A stretch of DNA of 42,976 nucleotides, taken from the NCBI GenBank assembly GCA_017427485.1, contig JAFRSR010000423.1, forward strand, positions 1 to 42,976, written 5' to 3'. A model generated the notes under the pieces. It worked only from the letters and a program-made list of their open reading frames with translations, was not told the DNA's origin and did not search any database. A program made the translations under genes and the position numbers. Shown here piece after piece: positions 36,301-42,976 of this stretch. This DNA comes from Kiritimatiellia bacterium. GTDB lineage: Bacteria > Verrucomicrobiota > Kiritimatiellia > RFP12 > UBA1067. Position 1 is the first letter of the stretch. The number at the start of each line of letters is the position of its first letter.

Positions 36301-36644
36301 CGGCTGCGCATGTCGGCGACCAGCAGGGCGCGCAGCGGATGCGCGGCTGGCAGCTCTCCGGGATCGTCCTCGAGCGCCGCGACCACGGGCTCGATCTCGG
36401 TGACCGGCGCCACGATGAGGCAGCAGCCGCCCGACATCGACACCTGGTACCACAGCACCGTGTGCGCGGCGTTCGTGTCGCAGACCGCCACGGCGTTCGT
36501 CGCCACGCCGCCCGCGCCAAACCGGGCGTTGCGCTCGGCCCATGCGTTGGCGGCGGTCTTCGCCATCTCCTGCGAAACCACTTCTGCACGTGCGGCGCAC
36601 GTGGCGAAAACGGCGACAAGCGCCAAAATTAAGCACTTCTTCAT
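33399..36644 (-). CDS. Secreted C10-family (streptopain-like) cysteine protease with pro-domain and InlB-like C-terminus
   Basis: 1081 residues. A signal peptide (MKKCLILALVAVFATCAARA) is followed by a Spi-type inhibitory pro-domain (about 20-130). The C10 catalytic domain carries Cys227 in CGCVATACSALI and His368 in GHAVVACGYG, then the MGWGGSGDAWYAL segment that matches the family's W-G-W-G-G stretch. The protease is expected to be exported as a zymogen and to cleave extracellular protein. A divergent InlB-type repeat, a Pro/Asp linker (PDPPDPVDPPNPPDP) and a C-terminal sandwich ending KRFYKVV follow. The start at the ATG of 36642-36644 fits the signal peptide and a GGTG site; a GTG at 36653 is the alternative. 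First gene of the surface-protein locus. Confidence 0.92.
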   Translation of the reverse strand: MKKCLILALVAVFATCAARAEVVSQEMAKTAANAWAERNARFGAGGVATNAVAVCDTNAAHTVLWYQVSMSGGCCLIVAPVTEIEPVVAALEDDPGELPAAHPLRALLVADMRSRLRFLNLYVEDSSGGATLLSASPAPAEDENVSAVRAEWAEQQKSKWRNLVVGRRGGMTLMAAESVGVLDPIDEEIRVVPGFEKNGPLTHWNQSNAGGGPCFNYYTPNNAVCGCVATACSALIQFFGTAEGPEAGYQHTCSYNGSSSLYTVKGGAYDWSILPKNWGGAADSSNALTEEQRELLGRVAYDAGVCLGMMWTDDESGAYTRDIAAVLRDNFGFQYTVLVDNPKLDQYHKLIYMQCWAGAPVGMGIQGHAVVACGYGKDSDGVPRARVFMGWGGSGDAWYALPQIDTQSTINGGTYLSEVISCVITMIGYQDDKVVPVCGRLIPTLNATVGCCGISTNANENGYFGLRISAAEAAGVKPVVANVGGTEKPASVVLGPAATVKSETTYSFNAAELCAWIPDDILITLLNSETASTFAEAKERALASIDAGNPKPILAFSGSWGEEATDAAWAILQSYDDDNVDGFTNKYVVLCTPYSLSSTSPSDGNPSIAVFDPRSLSVEPNKIWSFYNGRLDYWTIGGAVYTNDAALAEAAATNVVVNGSVTTYITGEEITNAVLAVIGAGRGKFLTGVSGITLDVVGEGGEPGAVEPAYGFHENEIANGTTVVATAPYAATNDDENVEFKCTGWLLTSTNSEEVLTGTGTTAQFAPVPNGAYTLTWFWETNAVKITVEVLASERQGTISPGTGWFKFGSTVAFTAVPSDEPKLGIYYYFYDWVFGELGQLTDDDDYEVSSNRLTFEVARPVTVKAEFRSGGKVPQELPYQPVQPDPPDPVDPPNPPDPSDPSVTNVFDIVWNDGLDNLSSGYSTNLLTAADLQANGWTVNDLTVSAPTGWVVSVTQTRSGDVVATLARDDDALTAAMESCELTVYPNDDDTLTVEATIANGLRGFWYVIYGSDDLSTWSAVASGTYESGTPAAQAKGSAANPVDEVSLSITVTPGDSAAGSKRFYKVVSGSTSDPLAEEP

Positions 36645-36680
36645 ATGGCTCACCGTCCTATTTCAGACATACACAACTAA

Positions 36681-36741
36681 GGGAAGTGTACACTTCCCCG
36701 TAAACCACTCGCAATTATACACGGAATCCGTGCGAAAGCAA
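36681..36741 (-). promoter_or_regulatory. Sigma70-like promoter with two palindromic operators ahead of the C10 protease
   Basis: On the minus strand TTGCTT (36736-36741) and a consensus TATAAT (36714-36719) lie 16 bases apart. A 13-base palindrome (CACGGAATCCGTG, 36720-36732) fills the spacer. A perfect 18-base palindrome (GGGAAGTGTACACTTCCC, 36681-36698) starts roughly 10 bases after the predicted transcription start. Both positions are classic for repressor binding; the second could also be an mRNA stem. The regulator is not in the window. Confidence 0.7.
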
Positions 36742-36751
36742 ATGAAAAAAT

Positions 36752-38413
36752 TCAACTTCTTTCAAGAAACCTTCCGCGCCTGTCGTTCGCGAATTTGCCT
36801 GCGCGGTACGCCACCGCGCCATTCACCAGCACGGCTTGCATGCCCGAGGCATACGCATGCGGCGCCGTGTAGGTGGCCGTTTCGCGGAATTCCTCCTCGC
36901 GCCACACGGCAAGGTCGGCGTACGCGCCGGGACGAATCACGCCGCGGTCGCGGATGTTGAAGCGCGCCGCCGGCACGGAGGTCATGCGCTGGATCGCCGC
37001 CTCGCGCGAGCAGATGCGCGCATGCCCTTCCACGCGGCCGGTGAGCAGGCGGAAGAAACGCGGCATCGTGCCGTAGGCGCGCGGATGCGGATGGTCCTTG
37101 CCGAGGGGACCGTGCGGCGCGCGCAGCGAGGCGTCGCTCCCCGGCACGATCCACGGGCGCGCGAGGATCTTCTGCAGGTTCGCCTCGCTCATGCCGAAGA
37201 AAAACGCGCCCGTGCGGCAGGCATCGGCCGCGAGGATCGCGCACACGAGCTCGCCCGGAGTACGGTAGGGCGGGCGCCCCGCGCCCGCCGCAATCAATTC
37301 ATTTATCCTTTGGCCGCTGAAATGGCGAGTCGCTTCTGCCCACGTGCCGCCGATCATCACAGTGGACCAGTCGCGGTCCTGCGCGTCGATTTCGGCGGCT
37401 ATGCGCGCGCGGGTTGCGGGATCCTTCAGGCGCTCGATCTCCGCCGCCACGCCGCCCTCGCCCGCCCAGTCGGGAAAGACCACGTCGAGGTCCGTCCCCG
37501 CCGCGCAGTAGGGATAGCGGTCGCTGCCGAGCAGCTCGCCCGCGCCGACCGCGCGCTCGATCTTCGCGAGCACGTCGTCGATCTTGCCCCAGTTGCGGCG
37601 TCCGCTCGTCTTGAGGTGCGAGATCTCCGCGCGGATGCCCGTGGCGCGCACGAGGTCGAGCACTTCGTCGATCGCCTCGAGGATCGCGTCGCCCTCCGAG
37701 CGCATGTGCGTGGCGTAGAACCCGCCGCGCGCCGACGCCACGCGCGCGAGCGCCGTCACCTCGGCGGCGTCGGAATACTTGCCGGGCTGGTAGATGAGGC
37801 CCGTCGTGAGACCCCACCCGCCGTCGTCGAGCTCGCGCGCGAGCAGGTCCTCCATCGCGCGCAGCGTCTCGGGCGTCGCGCGCACGGCGTCATAGCCGAT
37901 CACGGAACTGCGCAGCGTGTTGTGTCCCACGAACTGCACGGTGTTGATGGCGGGACGCACCTGGTCGAGCAGCGCGCGGTATTCCGCCATCGACCGCCAG
38001 GTGGGGCCGGGCGTGCCGTCGCCGCCCGGATACGTCATCGACGCCCAGTCGCTCGAGAGCCGCGCCGCGCCGTAGCGCGGCACGGCGCTGCCGCCGCACT
38101 GTCCGTTGACTTCGGTCGTGATTCCCTGCGACAGCTTCGACGGCGCGTCCGGCTCGATGAGCAGGTACGTGTCGCTGTGCGCGTGCGCGTCGACGAACCC
38201 CGGCGTCACGAGACAGCCCGCGGCGTCGATGACGGTATCGGCGAGTCGCGTGCAATTCGGTCCGCTCGGCGAGCGGACCCTACCAAGTAGGTTGATACCA
38301 GGTCGGTCGATGACGTCGGCGATGCGGTCGCCCTCGACCAGCACGTCGGCGGGAAACGCCTCGCGCCCCGTGCCGTCGATGACGAGACCGTTGCGGATGA
38401 GCACGCTAGACAT
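36752..38413 (-). CDS. N-acyl-D-amino-acid deacylase / D-aminoacylase family amidohydrolase
   Basis: Predicted zinc enzyme that hydrolyses N-acyl-D-amino acids or related amides. 553 residues. The metal motif is HAHSD (His77, His79). The Cys of GITTEVNGQCGGS is characteristic of D-aminoacylases (they use one Cys as a metal ligand). HMRSEGD, EISHLKTSG and a C-terminal GSDAS...HPRAYGTMPRFF block follow, where the family keeps its catalytic Asp. No signal peptide, so probably cytoplasmic; the exact substrate is not predictable. The start overlaps the smpB stop by 8 bases. Two palindromic hairpins of the GGTAG family are translated in frame, at residues about 42-52 and 375-384, in loops where relatives have ordinary sequence. 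Confidence 0.88.
   Translation of the reverse strand: MSSVLIRNGLVIDGTGREAFPADVLVEGDRIADVIDRPGINLLGRVRSPSGPNCTRLADTVIDAAGCLVTPGFVDAHAHSDTYLLIEPDAPSKLSQGITTEVNGQCGGSAVPRYGAARLSSDWASMTYPGGDGTPGPTWRSMAEYRALLDQVRPAINTVQFVGHNTLRSSVIGYDAVRATPETLRAMEDLLARELDDGGWGLTTGLIYQPGKYSDAAEVTALARVASARGGFYATHMRSEGDAILEAIDEVLDLVRATGIRAEISHLKTSGRRNWGKIDDVLAKIERAVGAGELLGSDRYPYCAAGTDLDVVFPDWAGEGGVAAEIERLKDPATRARIAAEIDAQDRDWSTVMIGGTWAEATRHFSGQRINELIAAGAGRPPYRTPGELVCAILAADACRTGAFFFGMSEANLQKILARPWIVPGSDASLRAPHGPLGKDHPHPRAYGTMPRFFRLLTGRVEGHARICSREAAIQRMTSVPAARFNIRDRGVIRPGAYADLAVWREEEFRETATYTAPHAYASGMQAVLVNGAVAYRAGKFANDRRGRFLERS
37262..37289. repeat. GGTAG-type 9-3-9 hairpin inside the deacylase gene (copy 1)
   Basis: GGTAG (37264-37268) is followed by a perfect 9-bp stem with CCC loop (left arm GGCGGGCGC, 37269-37289). 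It differs from the copy at 1283-1303 by a C-to-G change on one arm and the matching G-to-C change on the other. It is translated in frame as GAGRPPYR. Confidence 0.9.
38259..38286. repeat. GGTAG-type 9-3-9 hairpin inside the deacylase gene (copy 2)
   Basis: Bases 38259-38279 form a perfect 9-bp stem with GGC loop (left arm GGTCCGCTC). They are followed by CTACCAA (38280-38286), the reverse complement of the TTGGTAG lead. It encodes a Ser/Pro/Arg-rich insert between the enzyme's first strands. Confidence 0.9.
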
Positions 38414-38873
38414 CGCCGCGTTCCATGTCGCGCTTCAGCGCCTTCTTCTTGAGCGCGTCGCGCTTGTCGTGCAGGGCCTTGCCGCGGCACACGCCCAGCT
38501 CCAGCTTGATGCGCCCGTTCTTGAGGTAGAGCCGCAGGGGAATGAGGGTGAGGCCCTTCGCCTCCGTCTTGAGGCGCAGCGCCTCCACTTCCTTCTTGTG
38601 CACGAGCAGCTTGCGGTTCTGCTGGGGACGGTGGTTGAAGCGGTTCCCGAACGCGTACACGGGAATGTTCATCTGCACCACGTACAGCTCGCCGCCCAGC
38701 ACCGCGCCGTACGAACCGGAAAGAGAGGCCTCGCCGTTGCGCACCACCTTCACCTCGGTGCCGGAAAGCACGATGCCGCACTCGATCTTCTCGAGAACGG
38801 CATAGTCGTGCCAGGCCCGGCGGTTGACGGTCAAGTCGCCTGTAGGGACCTTCTTCTTTTTCTTGACGGCCAT
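38406..38873 (-). CDS. smpB: SsrA-binding protein SmpB
   Basis: SmpB binds tmRNA (SsrA) and brings it to stalled ribosomes for trans-translation. 155 residues, normal length. Family landmarks are DLTVNRRAWHDYAVLEKIECGIVLSGTEVK, the NIPVYAFGNRFNHRPQQNRKLLVHKKE segment (shown here in parts: NIPVYAFGN, HRPQQNRKLL) and LIPLRLYLKNGRIKLELGV with the basic C-terminal tail GKALHDKRDALKK. It starts one base inside the rpoZ stop (TGATG) and overlaps the deacylase start, so the three form one operon. The ssrA gene itself is not in the window. Confidence 0.97.
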   Translation of the reverse strand: MAVKKKKKVPTGDLTVNRRAWHDYAVLEKIECGIVLSGTEVKVVRNGEASLSGSYGAVLGGELYVVQMNIPVYAFGNRFNHRPQQNRKLLVHKKEVEALRLKTEAKGLTLIPLRLYLKNGRIKLELGVCRGKALHDKRDALKKKALKRDMERGDV

Positions 38874-39148
38874 CAGTCGGCGAAGATGGACTTCAGCGCC
38901 GCGTGCTTTGAGTGGCGCGTCTTCGCGTCCTCGGCGCGCGCAATCGCGTCGAAGTCGATTTCGGAAATGAGCTTGCCCTCGGCGACCTCGCGCAGCGCGG
39001 TGTCCACCTTGTCCTCTTCAGACGATTCCGGCATCACAAGCGGCTTCTCGCCCGCAATGAGCTGCTTCTCCCGCTTCGAGATGAGGTTCACGAGAACCGG
39101 CACCGACGGGACGCGTTCATGGGCTTTTTTCAAAAATTCAATATTCAT
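38873..39148 (-). CDS. rpoZ: RNA polymerase omega subunit
   Basis: Small accessory subunit that helps assemble and stabilise the beta' subunit of RNA polymerase. 91 residues. The conserved strip is PVLVNLISKREKQLIAGEKPLV followed by DTALREVAEGK (given here as separate halves), with an acidic/His-rich C-terminal tail. A GGAGG site lies a few bases before the ATG, and a good promoter lies about 30 bases further upstream. Confidence 0.9.
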   Translation of the reverse strand: MNIEFLKKAHERVPSVPVLVNLISKREKQLIAGEKPLVMPESSEEDKVDTALREVAEGKLISEIDFDAIARAEDAKTRHSKHAALKSIFAD

Positions 39149-39178
39149 GGTTCCTCCGCTGTTGAAAAGGAGTTAAGT

Positions 39179-39207
39179 AGTATACCTTTTCTCTCGCCCG
39201 AAATCAA
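39179..39207 (-). promoter_or_regulatory. Sigma70-like promoter of the rpoZ-smpB-deacylase operon
   Basis: On the minus strand TTGATT (39202-39207) and TATACT (39179-39184) are separated by exactly 17 bases. The gap between the batB-batC stop and rpoZ is 94 bases and shows no clear hairpin-plus-U terminator, so read-through from the bat genes is possible. Confidence 0.65.
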
Positions 39208-39242
39208 GGGGGATAAATTCGTTTTTTTAGGGTGGGCGGGGA

Positions 39243-42122
39243 CTACCAGTCGCGCTCGTTGGGGGAGAGGGGCATCTTGCGCATGCGGGCCTTCTTCTCG
39301 GCCTCGTGCTCGTCGCTCCGCTCAAGGGCCTTGCGGATGAGCTCCTCGGCCTCCTTCTGATCCTCAAGTTCCTTCGGCTGGGCCTTCTGCTCCTGTTCTT
39401 CCTGCTGCTGTTCCTGCTCGTCCTTCTGCTGGTCTTTGTCCTTGTTCTGGTCCTGGTCTTTGTTCTGGTCTTGATCCTGTTTCTGGTCCTGGTTCTGGTC
39501 TTGGTTCTTGTCCTTGTTCTGGTCCTTGTTCTGATTCTGGTTCTGCTGCTGTTGTTGCTGCTGGTTCTGCTGTTGCTGATTGTTCTGGTCGGGAGGGAGG
39601 AGTTCAATGATGCGCTGGATCTTGCGGATGGCCTCGAGCTGGTCGGGCGGGACGAGTTCCTTCACGCAGCCGGCCTGCTTCTTCTCCACGTCGGCGGCGA
39701 GCGCGGCGACTTCGGCCTGCTGCTCCTTCGTGAACGGCGGCATGTTCGTGTTGGCCTGAGCCTGCTGCTCGTACTGCTGCGCCCACGCGGGGAAGCGCGC
39801 GCGGAAAGCGCGCGTGTGGTCGTAGGCGTCCTTCTGCCAGTCAAAGCCGTCCGTGCGCGGCAAGTCGATGTAGGCGTTCGTCTGCATGAGGAGGTCGGCT
39901 GCCGCCAGCTGGCGCGGATCGGCGGCGAGCAGGCCGCACCGGTCGCGCATGCGGGTGAGTCCGGCGAGGGCGAGCTTCGCGCCCTCGTCCTTCGGTTCCT
40001 TCAGGAGAGCCTGCTGCTGCTTCACGACCTCCTGCGCCGCATTGGCGATTTCTTTCGCCACGTGCACGGTGTAGGGCGGTTCGTTGCTCGTCGTCGGCGT
40101 GTCCTGCGCGCACCGCTGCTGGGCCCATTCGGGGAACCGCGTGCCGAAGATCTGCGCGAACTCGACCGCCTCCTGCTGCCAGTCGCGTCCGTTCACCCGC
40201 TCGGCGCGCGTGACGGCGTTCGACTGCGCGCGGAGCGCCTCCTCCAGCGCCTCGGGCGAATCAAGCAGCCCCTTCCAGTAGCGGTGGAAGGCGTTCTCGG
40301 TCGTCGACAGGCTCAACGCCGCATCCGGCGACAGGTCGGCCAGCTGATCCGCCGCGCGCAGCGTAGCGTCGCGCGTCGCCTCCACGTCGCCCACGATCTC
40401 CGCCGCCTGCTGCTCGTTCGTGACCGACTCCAGCACCGAGCGCTTGAGGGGGATGAGGGCGTCCGCGAGGCGCTCCGCGCGCTTCGCGAGATCCTCGCTG
40501 CGCGCGATGGCGACGCCCGCCTCGTTCGTGAGCACGCCCGTCTGCGCCTGCAGGAGCGCGAGCGCCTCGCGCGCGGCCTCCGCCATCTGCGCCTTCGGGT
40601 CCTTGCCCTTCGTCTTGGACAGCACCTCCTCCACATGCAGTTCGTTCCGCAGCTCCTTCAGGCCGTCCGTGGCGCGCGTGAAGTTGCGGTTCGCGCGCGG
40701 ATCGTCGGGCGCGGCGCGCAGGGCGCGCTGCATCGCCCAGGAGCTTTCCTCGCCGGCGGCGAGCGCGCGGCGGAGCGGCTCGATCGCGGCGTTCTCGGCG
40801 TGGACGCCCTGCGCGTCCTTCGCCTGTGCGCGCGCGGCGAGACTGTCCGCATGCCGGATCGCGCCCACGATCTCCGACGCCCGCGCGCCGTGCGTGCGGC
40901 TGAGCATGAGCGTGCGCAGCGTGGCGAGCGCGTTCGTGTAGTCGCCGGCCCGGTAGGAATCCACGCCCTTGTTCCAGATTTCGCGGTCGTCGAGGAGCGT
41001 GCCCTGCTTGCTCTCAGATCGTTCACTTTCCGCAACCACAGGCGAGGCATTGGTTTCGGCGGCATATATGCCGCCGCACAGAACGGCGAGCAAAGCGGCA
41101 ACCTGCACCTTCCGGGCGACGCGGCCCGCGAAGCGGCCGCGCGAGAACATGCCCGCGAGGAGGATCAGCAGCAAGCCCGGCACGAGGAACCATCCAAAGC
41201 GCTCGGTCGCGCGCAGTTCCTCCTCCTCGGCGAGATCCTGCTCCGCCACGTTCGAGAGGAAGCCGCGGTAGATGGCGCCGAGCGTGGTCTCGGCCGTGCC
41301 GGCCGTCGCGAGGGGCACGTAGCGCCCGCCGCTCGCGCGCGCGATGCGGTCGAGCGTCTCGTGTTCGAGGCGCGTCTTCACGGCCTTGCCCTGGTACATC
41401 TGCACGCCCGATCCGGAGGCGTCCGGGACCGAGCTCTCCAGGGCGTCGTTGCCGAGGCCGACCGTGAACACGGGGACGGACCGCTTCTTCGCGTCCTGCG
41501 CCGCCGCGAGCGCGCCGCCGCGCAGATCGCCGCCGTCGGAGATGAGGATGATCGCGTTGTGCTCGTCCTTCGCGGGGTCGAGCGCGTCGAGCGCCGTGCG
41601 GATCGCGCTGCCGAGGTCCGTCTCGCCGCGCGGCGCGGAATGGGGGCCGGCGTCCTCGATCGCGCTGCGGATGAAGGCGTAGTCGGTGGTGAGCGGACAC
41701 AGCAGCACGCCCGTGCGGCGGAAGGCGACGAGCGCGCAGCGGTCGCCGTTGAGCGACGAGACGAGGTCCGCGAGGTCGGCCTTCGCGCGTTCGAGGCGGT
41801 TCGGCCGCACGTCTTCGGCGAGCATCGAGCGCGACACGTCGAGCGCGATCACGACGTTGCGCGAGCGGACCTCCGTCTTCTGCTCCGACCGGCCCCACTG
41901 GGGACGCGACGTGGCGAAGAAGACGAGGGCGAGGCCCGCGAGCAGCAGGACGGCCTGCAGGCTGAAGAGGCGCGGGTGGCGCGGCAGAAGGCGCGCCTGC
42001 AGCGCGGGCGCGACGAACGCGGCGAGGTGCTTCTCGGTCCGGGCGCGCAGGAACGCCCACAGCGCGCCCGCCACCGGCACGACCGCCACAAGGACCAGCA
42101 TCCAGGGATAGACGAATTTCAT
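39243..42122 (-). CDS. batB: BatB-BatC fusion: VWA-domain membrane protein with TPR and Gln/Asn/Asp/Lys-rich tail
   Basis: 959 residues. Two N-terminal membrane helices (about 5-25 and 53-72) precede a von Willebrand A domain with an intact MIDAS: D95-V-S97-R-S99, and ISDGGD at about 194-199. A third helix follows (310-327). Directly after it a basic patch and a hydrophobic stretch (VAALLAVLCGGIYA, 340-353) look like the former signal peptide of a separate protein. A TPR (IWNKGVDSYRAGDYTNALATL) and a long helical region follow, and the end NERDW resembles the BatC C-terminus. Bat proteins of the BatABCDE aerotolerance operons are thought to form a periplasmic metal-binding complex, but their biochemistry is unclear. 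Coupled to batA by an ATGA overlap. Confidence 0.85.
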   Translation of the reverse strand: MKFVYPWMLVLVAVVPVAGALWAFLRARTEKHLAAFVAPALQARLLPRHPRLFSLQAVLLLAGLALVFFATSRPQWGRSEQKTEVRSRNVVIALDVSRSMLAEDVRPNRLERAKADLADLVSSLNGDRCALVAFRRTGVLLCPLTTDYAFIRSAIEDAGPHSAPRGETDLGSAIRTALDALDPAKDEHNAIILISDGGDLRGGALAAAQDAKKRSVPVFTVGLGNDALESSVPDASGSGVQMYQGKAVKTRLEHETLDRIARASGGRYVPLATAGTAETTLGAIYRGFLSNVAEQDLAEEEELRATERFGWFLVPGLLLILLAGMFSRGRFAGRVARKVQVAALLAVLCGGIYAAETNASPVVAESERSESKQGTLLDDREIWNKGVDSYRAGDYTNALATLRTLMLSRTHGARASEIVGAIRHADSLAARAQAKDAQGVHAENAAIEPLRRALAAGEESSWAMQRALRAAPDDPRANRNFTRATDGLKELRNELHVEEVLSKTKGKDPKAQMAEAAREALALLQAQTGVLTNEAGVAIARSEDLAKRAERLADALIPLKRSVLESVTNEQQAAEIVGDVEATRDATLRAADQLADLSPDAALSLSTTENAFHRYWKGLLDSPEALEEALRAQSNAVTRAERVNGRDWQQEAVEFAQIFGTRFPEWAQQRCAQDTPTTSNEPPYTVHVAKEIANAAQEVVKQQQALLKEPKDEGAKLALAGLTRMRDRCGLLAADPRQLAAADLLMQTNAYIDLPRTDGFDWQKDAYDHTRAFRARFPAWAQQYEQQAQANTNMPPFTKEQQAEVAALAADVEKKQAGCVKELVPPDQLEAIRKIQRIIELLPPDQNNQQQQNQQQQQQQNQNQNKDQNKDKNQDQNQDQKQDQDQNKDQDQNKDKDQQKDEQEQQQEEQEQKAQPKELEDQKEAEELIRKALERSDEHEAEKKARMRKMPLSPNERDW
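39400..39585. repeat. Low-complexity coding repeat (Gln/Asn/Asp/Lys) in batB-batC
   Basis: Short units such as CTGGTCCTTGTTCTGGTC on the plus strand recur imperfectly. They encode alternating Gln, Asn, Asp and Lys residues near the end of the BatC part. This stretch looks like a flexible linker and is a probable site of length variation. Confidence 0.85.
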
Positions 42123-42976
42123 ACAAGCCTCCGTGATGCGGCCATCTGCAGCGAAACCGCGAACAGCACGAGGAACGCCCCCGCGAGGAGGAACGGCGGG
42201 AAATACTCGTTCCAGCGCTGGTAGACCGTGCGGTCCAGCGTGGTCTTCTCCAGCGAGTCGATTTCCTCGAGCGCAGCCTTCAGGCCGCCCTCGTCGCGCA
42301 CGCCGAAGTAGCGCGCGCCCGTGGTGGAGGCGATCGACTTGAGCTGCGATTCGTCGAAGGACATGTCCGCGTACTGGATCACCGAACGCCCAACCATGTC
42401 GCGCACCCTGAACGGCGTGCGGTTCGAGCGGGTGCCCACGCCGATCGTGTACACGCGGATGCCGAGCTTGGCCGCGGCCGCGGCCGCGGCGTCGGGCTCC
42501 ACCGCGCCGGTGTTGGACACGCCGTCAGAGAGGAGGATCACGATCTTCGACTTCATCTCGGCGTCCTTCACGCGCGCGATCGCCGTCGCGAGTCCGTCGC
42601 CGATGGCGGTCAGCGTCTCCTCCTGGTCGACGGGGCGCCCGTTCGCGTCGTATGCGATCGTGGGCACCTGCACGCCCTTGAGGACGTGCAGCAGCACCTC
42701 GTGGTCGGCCGTGAGCGGAGCGCGCGTGGAAGCGTAGCCGCCGAACGTGACGAGGCCGATCAGGTCGTCGGGGCGCGCCTCGACGAACTTCGCGAACACC
42801 TCCTTGACCACGTCGAGCCGCGTCCGCTCCGTGCACGAGCCGGGCGACATGAAGTCGTGGGCCTCCATCGACCCGCTCACGTCCCCCGCCTTGGCGATCG
42901 CAAGGGCGTCCACGCTGCGCGAGCTCCGCGCGTGCGAGGTGCGCGGCCGCGCGGCGGCGTCGACGAGCAGCGCGGC
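42119..42976 (-). CDS. batA: BatA-like VWA-domain membrane protein (5' end outside window)
   Basis: At least 285 codons; the frame is open to the right edge, so the N-terminal membrane helices are missing. A VWA MIDAS (D-V-S-G-S-M) lies near the visible start. Later come LIGLVTFGGYAS, the ILLSDGVSNTG segment and IRVYTIGVGT, typical of BatA. A transmembrane helix (about 20 residues, PPFLLAGAFLVLFAVSLQM) is near the C-terminus. BatA and BatB are both VWA proteins that probably pair in one membrane complex. A GTG at 42911-42913 could be mistaken for the start, but the frame continues upstream with BatA-like Ala/Arg-rich sequence. Confidence 0.85.
   Translation of the reverse strand, partial: AALLVDAAARPRTSHARSSRSVDALAIAKAGDVSGSMEAHDFMSPGSCTERTRLDVVKEVFAKFVEARPDDLIGLVTFGGYASTRAPLTADHEVLLHVLKGVQVPTIAYDANGRPVDQEETLTAIGDGLATAIARVKDAEMKSKIVILLSDGVSNTGAVEPDAAAAAAAKLGIRVYTIGVGTRSNRTPFRVRDMVGRSVIQYADMSFDESQLKSIASTTGARYFGVRDEGGLKAALEEIDSLEKTTLDRTVYQRWNEYFPPFLLAGAFLVLFAVSLQMAASRRLV

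Noticed and set aside
39400..39585. Short-unit repeats suggesting a CRISPR-like array
   Set aside because: The units are imperfect, spacer-free and read in frame as a Gln/Asn/Asp/Lys tract within a supported gene.
42900..42913. GTG at 42913 as the start of the BatA-like gene
   Set aside because: The frame stays open to the window edge, and the BatA family needs N-terminal membrane helices before the MIDAS motif, so the gene continues outside.

Overview
The window is GC-rich bacterial DNA, densely packed, with every supported gene on the minus strand. No stretch longer than about 100 bases lacks a gene, and no tRNA, rRNA, CRISPR array, transposase or phage gene was seen. The gene content points to a Gram-negative member of the PVC superphylum. 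A Kiritimatiellota (Kiritimatiellae) gut- or rumen-type genome is the best guess, with another Verrucomicrobiota lineage as the alternative. The main reasons are a five-gene cluster with the order and architecture of Akkermansia Amuc_1102 to Amuc_1098, huge secreted proteins with thrombospondin type-3 calcium repeats, kdsD (KDO-LPS synthesis, hence an outer membrane), a C10 cysteine protease, and small palindromic repeats scattered inside coding regions.

Layout in the direction of transcription (right to left). (1) 42976-39243: batA (5' end outside the window) and a batB-batC fusion, coupled by an ATGA overlap. (2) 39148-36752: rpoZ, smpB and an N-acyl-D-amino-acid deacylase-like gene, overlapping one another, behind a good sigma70-type promoter. 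(3) 36644-16841: a four-gene surface/secreted-protein locus made of a C10 (streptopain-like) protease, an InlB/Listeria-Bacteroides repeat protein, a small lipoprotein and a giant protein of about 4,125 residues. It starts from a promoter decorated with two palindromes. (4) 16743-13469: ackA, pta and kdsD, i.e. acetate-producing ATP synthesis plus an LPS precursor enzyme. (5) 13433-5114: the type IV pilus/secretin-like cluster (Amuc_1102, 1101/PilM-PilN, 1100, 1099 and 1098 equivalents), followed closely by coaE and rho. (6) 2653-1: a polytopic membrane protein with TPRs and the 5' part of uvrA.

The most unusual feature is a set of short palindromic repeats sitting inside open reading frames. 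Four perfect copies share a GGTAG lead and a 9-bp stem / 3-nt loop / 9-bp stem hairpin. The stem sequences differ between copies, but every change is compensated on the other arm. A second 9-3-9 family with an AGA loop occurs in coaE and in the TPR membrane protein. The TPR gene alone carries at least four different repeat types, all without breaking its frame. Three adjacent secreted proteins end in a similar RF[FY]K motif, which suggests a common C-terminal domain. All functional statements rest on reading motifs by eye; no database search was run.
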